Positions 55,101 to 62,492 of a stretch of 64,000 nt of DNA are shown one piece after another; the first letter of the stretch is position 1, and every line of letters begins with the position of its first letter. The position numbers and the translations under genes were made by a program. Source of the stretch: an uncultured Acidobacteriota bacterium. GTDB lineage: Bacteria; Acidobacteriota; Blastocatellia; RBC074. Location: positions 50,018-114,017 of the forward strand of contig CADECP010000026.1 of NCBI GenBank assembly GCA_902825875.1, written 5' to 3'. The notes under the pieces are model-generated. The model worked only from the letters and a program-made list of their open reading frames with translations, was not told the DNA's origin and made no database searches.

Positions 55101-55766
55101 CCTCGCTGGGCGGAAGCCGGAGGCAGAGCCGAATTCCTGAAACGAGTGGACGACCCGGCGATCCGCCCTAAACTGATGGCCGAAATGGAGCAGAACCTGA
55201 AACGGCGCGGCGGAGCCAATTCGCTGATGATTCGCGGAGGCGACAAAGCCTTGATCGGCAAACGGCTGGATGAAATCGCCAAAGCTCGCGGTAAATCTCC
55301 AATTGAAACCGCGCTGGAGATTTTGAAAACCAGCAATCCCGGCGTCACTTCGTTCAACATGACCGAAGCCGACATTGAAAATTTCATGAAACAACCGTGG
55401 GTTATGACCGGCAGCGACGGTTCCGGCGGCCATCCGCGCAAATGGGGAACTTACCCGCGCAAGATTCGGGAATACGTCATCAACCGCAAAGTCATCTCGC
55501 TGGAGCGAATGATCCAGGCCAGTAGCTTGCAGGTCGCCGAAACATTCAAACTGCGTGACCGAGGCAAACTGGCTGCCGGCTATTTCGCCGACGTGATTGT
55601 CTTTGATCCGAAGACCATAGCCGACCGTTCGACTTACGACCAGCCGGAACTTCAGTCCGAAGGCCTGCGCTTCATTCTGGTCAACGGCAAACTGGCTGTG
55701 GACGGTGGCAAATACAACGGCGCGCTAAGCGGGCGGACGTTGCGGAAATCTTTGAACGGCGAGTAA
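52128..55766 (+). CDS. Prolyl-oligopeptidase-like S9 peptidase fused to N-acyl-D-amino-acid deacylase
   Basis: A 1212-residue exported protein with signal peptide about 1-30. Residues about 35-440 form a WD40/PD40-like beta propeller (repeats such as APQWSPDGKQLAFNSSRG). Residues about 455-715 are an S9 alpha/beta hydrolase with nucleophile in WGGSYGGY, Asp in HGDDDRNV and His in DEVHDF. Residues about 725-1212 are an amidohydrolase of the D-aminoacylase group: metal HTHAD after PGFIDP, GLSTGLYYAPG, HISHIKALG and the C-terminal GRTLRK. A start-to-end open frame makes this one bifunctional periplasmic enzyme that could clip peptides and deacylate D-residues, for example from cell-wall fragments. 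The last idea is inference. Confidence 0.9.
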   Translation: MKIRRILAVLCAVAVVGGAAWFTANQSAAQQQSGFTIEQVLSSPFPSELIAAPTGERIAWVFNAEGKRNIWVADGTDFKARQLTQFNEDTGQELTQLKFTHDGEWVVFVRGGSANSAGDIPNPTSDPAGTSQAIHAVSVKDGRLRRLAEGSSPVVSPTDRRVVFSKDSQIHIVEIVDGSEPHQLFTARGSNFAPQWSPDGKQLAFNSSRGTHSFIGVYDFEKQTIRYIAPSVDRDSAPRWSLDGKRIAFIRQPARGNAPRTVTQDAPDPWAIWVADAASSNSGGTAKEIWRSGNQPQDAPPRMAGENLLQWAAGDRLVFASEMDGWMRLYSIAASGGEMKGLTPTGCEWETMTFSPDRRDIIYSSNCEDIDRRNLRKISIADGQTQAIRSGFIGIAIEWSPVLTSSGKYLVSFASTAFIPAVVQATPIGGKSISVALETMPRNFPTPKLVEPKQVVFKAADGQEIHGQLFLPKDAKPTDKLPAVIFMHGGPMRQMFLGWHNRYYYHNAYGFNQFLASKGYAVLSVNYRLGIGYGRAFRQAKNGGARGASEYQDIVAGAQYLRSRADIDQARIGLWGGSYGGYLTALGLARNSDLFAAGVDLHGVHDWSLRLSNANWIEYGNRDAVKIAFDASPVGSVEKWKSPVLFIHGDDDRNVAFSQTVDLVRRLRELKVPHETIVYPDEVHDFLLHKNWVEIYKASFDFFERHLKTAKPKTAKVDTLIRGGSVIDGTGSPATKADVGITGDRITFIGDSVAANIQADRVIDATGLIVSPGFIDPHTHADEDLFDPKRNANLAFLTQGVTTVFIGSDGRSKIPLGKALQQLDTQKIGTNVASFVGHGAVRSAVMGMSDAAPTAEQLEKMKTLVRQGMDEGAIGLSTGLYYAPGSYSKTEEVIELAKIAAQRGGVYDTHQRDESSYTIGLLGSIEEVMRIGREARIPVHISHIKALGADVWGQSGKAIEIINRARAEGVNVTANQYPYIASGTGLGASLLPRWAEAGGRAEFLKRVDDPAIRPKLMAEMEQNLKRRGGANSLMIRGGDKALIGKRLDEIAKARGKSPIETALEILKTSNPGVTSFNMTEADIENFMKQPWVMTGSDGSGGHPRKWGTYPRKIREYVINRKVISLERMIQASSLQVAETFKLRDRGKLAAGYFADVIVFDPKTIADRSTYDQPELQSEGLRFILVNGKLAVDGGKYNGALSGRTLRKSLNGE

Positions 55767-55883
55767 TTTAGGTTGTCGGCGTTGACCGCCCCATCTATTA
55801 TTCGCTCGCCTCAATGAATCATCTTTACTTGTGCGCCGCTCACAGTTAATAACCTCGACTCAGCCCCAACGAAAATAGAAGCC

Positions 55884-56705
55884 ATGAAATTAAGCGATTT
55901 TTTCCAGCAAAAAGAGATAGCCGAGCAAACTCACGATTGGACACTCGTTAGCCACAATAACGGCCTTGCCCTTATTGATGAACTTGCGGAGCTTTTAGCA
56001 GACAAAATATTGTGCGCTCACTGTGATGGTTCTCCATATCTTTATGAAGCCTGGAAACAAAGCATTACTGTGGGAAAGCCTATGTCTGCCACAGAACATA
56101 AAGCGCTTAGCGAGTTTTTTATCGAACCTGTTTTGGGGCTTCCTGGGCAAAGCTTTCACTCAGATCATCTGCAAGGTTTTATAGCCCAGTACCTCTGGTA
56201 CTTTCTCATTCAAGATCTATCAACCGAACCAATAAAAAGAATCGAACCAATGGGTTTTGCCGCCACAGATCATGGCGGTGATGGAATGGTGGTTCATCAG
56301 GTTGCTACTGGTCATTTGATGTTCAGACTATGGGAAATAAAAAAATGCGTTGGTGAAACCCCTGTAAGCAGCACGGTCAATACAGCTTACGGGCAACTGA
56401 ACTCAAAAGCCGGAAGATACCTGGCAAGGTTAACATCAATCGGCCAAGAACAACTGGGAGACCCAGAATTATCAGAGTTTTACAGCAAGCTGCCCATGCT
56501 ATGGATTGAAGCTGGCCCTGAAGCTTCGGTTGGAGTTGCCCTTGCAATAAACGCCAACAATATACCGGTCAGGTGCTTTACAACATTTGGAGATCAATTC
56601 CCAAACTTCGTAAGCCCTAAAAGGCTAAAGGGAATGTTGACTGCCATTGAGGATTTCCCCTCTTTTTGTGAGAAGGTGCAAAAGGCGATATGGAAAGGGC
56701 TCTAA
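55884..56705 (+). CDS. hamA: HamA/DUF1837-like PD-(D/E)XK nuclease protein (Hachiman-like)
   Basis: A 273-residue protein. The core GGDGMVVHQV (Asp133) followed by LMFRLWEIKK (Glu151, Lys153) has the D...ExK spacing of PD-(D/E)XK nucleases, and the helical surroundings resemble DUF1837, the HamA effector of the Hachiman anti-phage system. In known Hachiman, HamB restrains HamA until DNA damage or phage DNA is sensed and HamA then degrades DNA. The 3' end overlaps the helicase gene by 16 bases, supporting one operon. Base composition is lower in GC, and codon choice is unlike the flanks. Alternatives are another nuclease-helicase pair such as AbpAB. The family call is by pattern. Confidence 0.7.
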   Translation: MKLSDFFQQKEIAEQTHDWTLVSHNNGLALIDELAELLADKILCAHCDGSPYLYEAWKQSITVGKPMSATEHKALSEFFIEPVLGLPGQSFHSDHLQGFIAQYLWYFLIQDLSTEPIKRIEPMGFAATDHGGDGMVVHQVATGHLMFRLWEIKKCVGETPVSSTVNTAYGQLNSKAGRYLARLTSIGQEQLGDPELSEFYSKLPMLWIEAGPEASVGVALAINANNIPVRCFTTFGDQFPNFVSPKRLKGMLTAIEDFPSFCEKVQKAIWKGL

Positions 56706-59700
56706 ACCCAGACTTGATCAAAGAGGCGCTTGGGCAGCCAAGCTCTTTGCCATCGGTTGAGGAACTCTCAAATCTGATTGCTCAGGCAGAACTCGCCTCA
56801 CTTCTTGGTAAATCACAAGTTGATCCTAACTTGATCGCAACGGCTTGGTCCCTCCATGCGATTGCGTCCTCGAAATATGCTACGCACATCTATGGTCTGA
56901 GTCGGCAACGATCAGCGTTCAAAGTCGCAGGTCATATCTTTGACATTGCTGCAAAGAATCCTGATCTGAGCCACATGGAAAAATTGGAGTGCTGCTTCGC
57001 TTCTCAAATCGCCTACCTACGAAGCGAGCTTGATCCAAATGCAATTGCCATCTACAACCGGGAACTGAAATCAAACCTCACCAAAGTTTCGCTATTTGAT
57101 GAATTTACGAACGTCTCTCTTTGTTGTGGAGTCGCATTCTTGGGCTTTGACATTGGCTATATCAACGACACAACCAAAGCGATTCGCGCTGAAATTTCCC
57201 AAATTGAAACTGAATGGGATATTTCTGACGTTTTCGACTTGCCGTGTGGCTCAGCGGCGGGAGTCGCATTGGGCACGAGAGATTTAACGACTTATCTTGT
57301 TGACGGCGGCAAAGAAAGTCTTGAACGCGCACGAAAAACATTACTGAAAGCAGTGCTCTCAGAATCATCGGCAGGTGATCATACCTCAAGATGGATCGCT
57401 GCTCATCTGCTCAACCTGTCAGATGACCTTGAAAAGAACTCTGTAAGATCAGTACTTCCCCCTAATACCAATCCAGGATTAGTGAGAGCATTTGCTATGG
57501 GGCGTCCAAGAGTTTTGACGCTTTGGCCGCCTCAGATTGAATTGCTCAGACCGAATCAGGAAGATGAAAAATCCATTCTTTCTCACGAAGTAAAGCGGCT
57601 ATTCCTTTCGACACCAACGAGCAGTGGTAAAACTCTTCTGGCACAGCTTCTCATCGCCTCTCATCTATCAACACAACAAACATCTGTCTACTACATTGCT
57701 CCGACAAGAAGTCTATGCAGGGAAGTGCGGTTGTCGTTGCAAAAACGTCTCCGTTTTCTCGGTAAAGAAATCATAGATGGATTACCCGAAGGGGCTTGGC
57801 TTGAAGACATATTCCCACAGAAAGATTTATTTCCATCTGAACCAAAAGTAGAAGTGATGACTCCAGAGCGATTGTCTTATCTTCTTCGCTCCGACAGCGG
57901 AAAAGTGCTGAGCGAAGTTGGCCTATTCGTCTTTGATGAGGTTCACAATATTGATGACAAGAGCCGTGGCTGGACGCTTGAGCAAGACCTTGCTTATTTG
58001 CACTACGCGACGAAAGGCAAAGGCCAACGAATTGCTCTTTTGTCTGCTGCAGTCGGCAACCAAGCTCATTTTGTTCAATGGATGGAAGGCGAAGGCAACA
58101 ACTTTATTCACCGGCCTTTAGATTGGCGAGGGCCGAGACGAATTCTTGCCATTTTCAATACCGTGGCAGACTGGAATACAAAAACTATAGAGCGGCCAAA
58201 AAGAAAAAATAAAGACCACCCTTTACGCATGATATACCCCTCTTTTGGGAACCTGACCTTGCGAATTGCACAGACGGGTAGAAGCCATTCACTCAAGACG
58301 ACCAAGCCAACAGGCCAATTAGCTTATTATGCAACTACTAACGGTCAACACGCAGGTGTAGAGAAGCAACATACAACCACTCTTGGCAAACAGCTTATCC
58401 CTGTCATCAATCATTTGGCTCAACTTGGTCCCGTGCTGGTTATAGAACCTTCGCGCCCAACAACCGTTAGTATGGCACAGACAATCGCCGCTGAAATTCA
58501 ACCAACAACTGACTTGGCTTCAATTAAAGAGTTACTCAATCTGATCGAAGCGCGATTAGGCAATCAGCATCCGTTATGGGAAGTGGTGCAGAAAGGGGTT
58601 GCGTACCACCATGGATCCCTTCCCAGTGAGATTAGGGTTGCAATAGAAGATGCAACAACGAACGGCCAGATCAAATACTTGGTTGCAACAACAACAATGA
58701 CTGAAGGGGTAAATTTACCCGTCAGATCAGTGGTAATCGCTCAACAAGGATTGCCCACCACAGAAGGCTATCTGGAATACATCACCAAATCTAAACTGGT
58801 AAACGCGATTGGCAGGGCGGGGCGCGCCACAAAAGAAACTGAGGGGATTGTGGTCTTAGCCCTTCGTTCCAAATTCAGCGAAAAAGACTTCGAAAAATTG
58901 AATCCAAAGCCTGAAGATTTGAAGATACTCTCAATGCTGGCGACAGAACACGCGCTGAATGAACTTGCCACACTTGAAGAAGGCCAACGCAAATTAGAAG
59001 ACTTGGTTTTTGAGATTAATGAGGGCACGAATTCAGATTTCCTTTCTTTCATTTGGTTCATTGCGGCAGAACTGGAAAAGATAAACTCAGAATTTCTGAC
59101 GAGTGAGGGAATCAGTAATGTGTTGAGCCATACATTGGGATGGGTTCAACTGAACGATGACGACAAAACCAAATGGCTCAAACTGGCTGAAGCCATTCTC
59201 AACCGCTACAAGGTAACGGACGAATCATCACGGCGAAGGTGGGCAGCATCCGGTACCTCAATAAGTTCTGCCCGCAAACTTGAGGATGTTGCCCGTTCAC
59301 TGGCCAACTCAGCCAAAAAGAACGCGATTCCAGATGCCCCTGTAGATTTGGTCAAATACATTTTGGCTGAAGGACGTTTGGAGCAGTTGCTTACATTGCC
59401 AGAGGCCACCAAACAAACGGTCTATACCCAAAGAACCGGAAAAAATCGCCTTGCAGTCGAAATCTCAATTGATGAACTGCTAAATGACTGGATGATTGGC
59501 AAGGAGTTGGTGGACATCGCCAACAAGCATCTGATTGGGGTGGCTAATGTGGGCTATCGCTTTGAGCAACTTGGCGACCTGCTCAACCAATACTTTGAAG
59601 TTTTCTTCCCAGGGGTTTTAGGAACTCTAGTTTCGTGGGCAAACCAATTCCTGACCGCCAATAGAATAGAGAGCCAATTTTCTCAATCGGTGCCAGCTTA

Positions 59701-60211
59701 CGTGCGCTGGGGAGTAGGAAGCGTTCCGGCTGTTGAATTGATGTCGAAAGGTTTGGCTTCCAGAACACTGGCTACACGAATTGCAAATGCTTGGCTTTCG
59801 GCAAACACCGAATTCAACTTGATGAGTTGGCTGCGTTCCCTCAGCCTCACTGAATGGCAAGAGCGTTTTTCAGCCACAGCAATGGAGCTTCGATTGCTGC
59901 TTGAATTCTGCCGCGATCAAAAAAATGGCGCAGCAGCAGAGCTAATCACTAACGAAAAGGCCTTTATCAAAGCGGAAACCAGCCTGTTTGAACTCCCGCT
60001 GAGCACCGCAAAAATTGAACAAATTGATGAGTCTGCTGAATTTTCGCATTTCGGAATCTGGGTGGACGAAAATTTAGTGGGCAAGATTGGGACTAAAGAC
60101 CATGCCGAAATGCAGGAAATTAAATCTTTAGGCCTCGCATATTCAGCAACATTCTCAGTAAGCTCCGGCGACGGCTTTCTACGCCTTGAACTTGCAAATC
60201 CTGAAGAATGA
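56690..60211 (+). CDS. hamB: HamB-like superfamily 2 helicase (Hachiman-like)
   Basis: A 1173-residue protein. Residues about 1-270 are helical, without known motifs. Walker A is TPTSSGKT (Lys314), motif Ia is YYIAPTRSLCREV, the DEVH box is at 416-419, motif III is LLSAAV, and motif VI is NAIGRAGR (705-712). Two RecA-like domains are therefore complete, followed by a long C-terminal part (about 740-1173) that may fold into winged-helix and ratchet domains as in Ski2-type enzymes. It pairs with the nuclease-like gene by overlap. The order nuclease-then-helicase fits Hachiman. Lower GC than the flanks suggests horizontal transfer. It is considerably longer than minimal SF2 helicases. Confidence 0.78.
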   Translation: MERALNPDLIKEALGQPSSLPSVEELSNLIAQAELASLLGKSQVDPNLIATAWSLHAIASSKYATHIYGLSRQRSAFKVAGHIFDIAAKNPDLSHMEKLECCFASQIAYLRSELDPNAIAIYNRELKSNLTKVSLFDEFTNVSLCCGVAFLGFDIGYINDTTKAIRAEISQIETEWDISDVFDLPCGSAAGVALGTRDLTTYLVDGGKESLERARKTLLKAVLSESSAGDHTSRWIAAHLLNLSDDLEKNSVRSVLPPNTNPGLVRAFAMGRPRVLTLWPPQIELLRPNQEDEKSILSHEVKRLFLSTPTSSGKTLLAQLLIASHLSTQQTSVYYIAPTRSLCREVRLSLQKRLRFLGKEIIDGLPEGAWLEDIFPQKDLFPSEPKVEVMTPERLSYLLRSDSGKVLSEVGLFVFDEVHNIDDKSRGWTLEQDLAYLHYATKGKGQRIALLSAAVGNQAHFVQWMEGEGNNFIHRPLDWRGPRRILAIFNTVADWNTKTIERPKRKNKDHPLRMIYPSFGNLTLRIAQTGRSHSLKTTKPTGQLAYYATTNGQHAGVEKQHTTTLGKQLIPVINHLAQLGPVLVIEPSRPTTVSMAQTIAAEIQPTTDLASIKELLNLIEARLGNQHPLWEVVQKGVAYHHGSLPSEIRVAIEDATTNGQIKYLVATTTMTEGVNLPVRSVVIAQQGLPTTEGYLEYITKSKLVNAIGRAGRATKETEGIVVLALRSKFSEKDFEKLNPKPEDLKILSMLATEHALNELATLEEGQRKLEDLVFEINEGTNSDFLSFIWFIAAELEKINSEFLTSEGISNVLSHTLGWVQLNDDDKTKWLKLAEAILNRYKVTDESSRRRWAASGTSISSARKLEDVARSLANSAKKNAIPDAPVDLVKYILAEGRLEQLLTLPEATKQTVYTQRTGKNRLAVEISIDELLNDWMIGKELVDIANKHLIGVANVGYRFEQLGDLLNQYFEVFFPGVLGTLVSWANQFLTANRIESQFSQSVPAYVRWGVGSVPAVELMSKGLASRTLATRIANAWLSANTEFNLMSWLRSLSLTEWQERFSATAMELRLLLEFCRDQKNGAAAELITNEKAFIKAETSLFELPLSTAKIEQIDESAEFSHFGIWVDENLVGKIGTKDHAEMQEIKSLGLAYSATFSVSSGDGFLRLELANPEE

Positions 60212-60289
60212 TCAACTCACTCTTCCTTCAGCACTTTGATTTCAAGACTGGTTTTGCTGCCGGGCTGAAGCCCCTTCCTTGTGGCAGGG

Positions 60290-60456
60290 TCAGATAAACA
60301 ACACAGGCGACACACAAAAGAACTCGCCCAGCCGTTTTGCCTGTTCTTTGCTGATGGCGCGTTTGCCGTAGGCGGCGTCGGAAACACGGCTGCGGGGTCG
60401 AAGACCGTGACCAAATCGGCTTGGCGCAAGCTGTTCTCTACCATCAAATGTTGCAA
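60290..60456 (-). pseudogene. HigA-like antitoxin remnant, frameshifted
   Basis: Reading leftwards, LQHLMVENSLRQADLVTVF in one frame is continued in another by SRVSDAAYGKRAISKEQAKR and LGEFFCVSPVLFI before a stop. Together these match the helix-turn-helix and the typical end of HigA-type antitoxins (xxADLVPVFG..SRVSEV..GKRxISKEQ). An indel at about 60393-60400 separates the frames, and the first half of the gene is missing. No higB toxin is nearby. Confidence 0.65.
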
Positions 60457-60463
60457 CGCAAGA

Positions 60464-60568
60464 AGGGGTGCGCTTCATCTTGGTCAACGGCAAGTTGGCG
60501 GTGGACGGCGGCAAATTCAGTGGTGCGTTGGGCGGGCGAACTTTGCGGAAATTGTCGGCGGGCGAATA
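60464..60568 (+). pseudogene. 3' end of a second D-aminoacylase-type gene
   Basis: The frame EGVRFILVNGKLAVDGGK continues to GRTLRKLSAGE and a stop, nearly identical in protein to the end of the S9/deacylase fusion (FILVNGKLAVDGGK to GRTLRKSLNGE). The DNA is clearly diverged at third positions. Only these 34 codons remain, abutting the antitoxin remnant. Confidence 0.85.
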
Positions 60569-60591
60569 ACCAACCAATGCAGGCTTTTTCT

Positions 60592-60630
60592 TTTCCCCTA
60601 CCCCAGCCGTTTTACGGCTGGGGTAGGGGA
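60592..60630. terminator. Strong bidirectional terminator
   Basis: TTCCCCTACCCCAGCCG pairs perfectly with CGGCTGGGGTAGGGGAA, with TTTTCT and AACTTTTT on the two feet. It ends gltX and the former deacylase gene. Confidence 0.9.
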
Positions 60631-60646
60631 AACTTTTTGCAGAAGT

Positions 60647-62134
60647 TCAGACCAATCCGGCGGCGTGTCGCAATCGCTCGGCTGCACGTTGCTTGCCGAT
60701 TGCGGGCACGAGTTCGAACAGGCTGGGGCCGACGGATTGCCCGGTCAGCGCCGTCCGAGTGGCGTTGATGAGCAAACCGGCTTTGACGCCGTTTTCTTCG
60801 GCGACGGCGCGTAAGGCAGCTTCGACCGCATCGTGCGTGAAGTCCGCCATCGCCGCAAAGCGTTCAGCCAAAACCGGCAACAAGGTTTTCAGCGCCGGGT
60901 CTTTTTGCAAATTCTTTTTGACGGCGGCGTCTTCAAATTCAAAATCCAGACCAGCCACGAAATACGGACGCCCGTGTTTGGCGAAATCCAGCAAGGTACG
61001 AGCGCGTTCGCGCAACAGCGTGATCGTGTGTTCGTACCAGGCTTTGCGCTCGCCAAAGTATTCGTCGCGCCACAGCCCGGCTTTTTGCAGTTCGGGTTGA
61101 ATCAGCGGCAACAGGTTTTCCAGCGGCCAGGTTTTGATGTACTCGAAATTCATCCACAGAGCTTTTTGATCCGTCCAGTTGCGCTCGTCGCCTTCGGTGA
61201 AGTTAAACACCGCGTTCGATTTGTGAATGCCTTCCAGCGAAAAAATGCGAATTAGTTCTTCGCGCGAAAAAATTTCCTGATCTTTGGCGGCCAACCCTTC
61301 TTCGGGCGCCCAACCGACCAGCGCCAGAAAATTGACGAACGCATCGGGGATGAATCCGGCGTCGCGGTAAGTCGTGACACTGACGATTTCGCCGTGTTTG
61401 CGTTTGGAGAGCTTGCTTTTGTCTGGAGCCAGAATCAGCGGCAAGTGCGCGAATTTCGGCACAGGCTTGCCCAGCGCCTGATACAGCAACACCTGTTTGT
61501 GAGTGTTGTTGATGTGATCCTGTCCGCGAACGACGTGCGTGATTCTCATTTCGATGTCGTCCACCACCACAGACAGGTTGTACAGCGGATGCCCGTCGGA
61601 ACGCAGCAAGACCAGGTCTTCGATGTCGCTGTAATCGCGTTGCTGCAACCCGAAGACAATGTCGTCAAATTGCGTTTTGCCTTCTGCGGGAACTTTGAAA
61701 CGAATCACGAACGGTTCGCCGGTTTCCGCCCGCGCGTCGGATTCGATTTTGGGCAGGTCGCGGAACGGATTAACAACGCGCTCTTTGGCGATTTGATCTT
61801 TGATGTTGGTGTCGTCGCGCTCCTGTTTCGGCGTGAAATCTCGATAAGCCCAACCGGTTTCCAGCAGTTGGTACGCCGCCGCGCGATGTTTGTCGGCGTA
61901 ATTGGATTGGAAAAACGGGCCTTCGTCGTAATGCAGCCCCAGCCATTCCATCCCTTCCAGAATGCCGCGCACCATCGCTTCGCTGGAACGTTCGGTGTCG
62001 GTGTCTTCGATGCGAAGGATGAACGTGCCGCCGACTTTGCGAGCGAACAGCCAATTGAACAACGCAGTGCGCGCTCCGCCAACGTGCAGATAGCCCGTCG
62101 GCGAAGGCGCAAATCGAACTCGAATGTCTGACAT
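60647..62134 (-). CDS. gltX: Glutamate-tRNA ligase
   Basis: A 495-residue class I aminoacyl-tRNA synthetase that charges tRNA-Glu, and possibly tRNA-Gln. The start MSDIRVRFAPSPTGYLHVGG carries the HIGH-type motif, IEDTDTERS follows, the central RGQDHINNTHKQ is present and the KMSKS-type motif is SKLSKRKHG. The C-terminal anticodon-binding domain is complete. The length fits. No gatCAB genes are in the window. Confidence 0.96.
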   Translation of the reverse strand: MSDIRVRFAPSPTGYLHVGGARTALFNWLFARKVGGTFILRIEDTDTERSSEAMVRGILEGMEWLGLHYDEGPFFQSNYADKHRAAAYQLLETGWAYRDFTPKQERDDTNIKDQIAKERVVNPFRDLPKIESDARAETGEPFVIRFKVPAEGKTQFDDIVFGLQQRDYSDIEDLVLLRSDGHPLYNLSVVVDDIEMRITHVVRGQDHINNTHKQVLLYQALGKPVPKFAHLPLILAPDKSKLSKRKHGEIVSVTTYRDAGFIPDAFVNFLALVGWAPEEGLAAKDQEIFSREELIRIFSLEGIHKSNAVFNFTEGDERNWTDQKALWMNFEYIKTWPLENLLPLIQPELQKAGLWRDEYFGERKAWYEHTITLLRERARTLLDFAKHGRPYFVAGLDFEFEDAAVKKNLQKDPALKTLLPVLAERFAAMADFTHDAVEAALRAVAEENGVKAGLLINATRTALTGQSVGPSLFELVPAIGKQRAAERLRHAAGLV

Positions 62135-62492
62135 AAATTACTTTCTTTCCTGTCTGTTGATGAGCTTTGAATTCAGGCGCGGCAATATACTGAATGCCTT
62201 CGCACGTCAGCAAGGCAGTGAAATGCTTTAAGCCCAAACACGAAAGCCCACTGTTTCCGGTGGTTACGCTGCGCTCGCCACCGGCTAATATCCCCTGCGC
62301 CTCCGGCGCAAAGAAAAAGATGTGGGTAATGGCAAGGATTTAACCCCGCCACACCTCTCGGTTATGAAGTCGCCCTCAACTGCATACCGCCATAAATCTT
62401 GCCCTTGCCGAGCAAATTTCTCTTGCCAGCCAACCGAAGCTCGCATGACAATCGCGGCGCAGGAATTTCAGACGAACAAAAGGACGACGGTT
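62135..62492. repeat. Gap with a REP-like CCGGTGG palindrome
   Basis: The 358-base gap between the divergent gltX and STAND genes holds a hairpin CCGGTGG..CCACCGG (62257-62284) followed by GCGCCTCCGGCGC (62298-62310), a compact REP-type pair. An in-frame ATG at 62445 could start the next gene earlier. No tRNA or open frame is seen. Promoters for both genes must lie here. Confidence 0.6.

Noticed and set aside
55670..60568. Direct repeats flanking the defence cassette as attachment sites
   Set aside because: The two copies differ at many third codon positions while the protein is conserved, so they are old gene paralogues rather than recombination sites. No integrase is present.
62298..62345. 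tRNA gene beside gltX
   Set aside because: No cloverleaf can be drawn. The stems belong to a REP-like palindrome.
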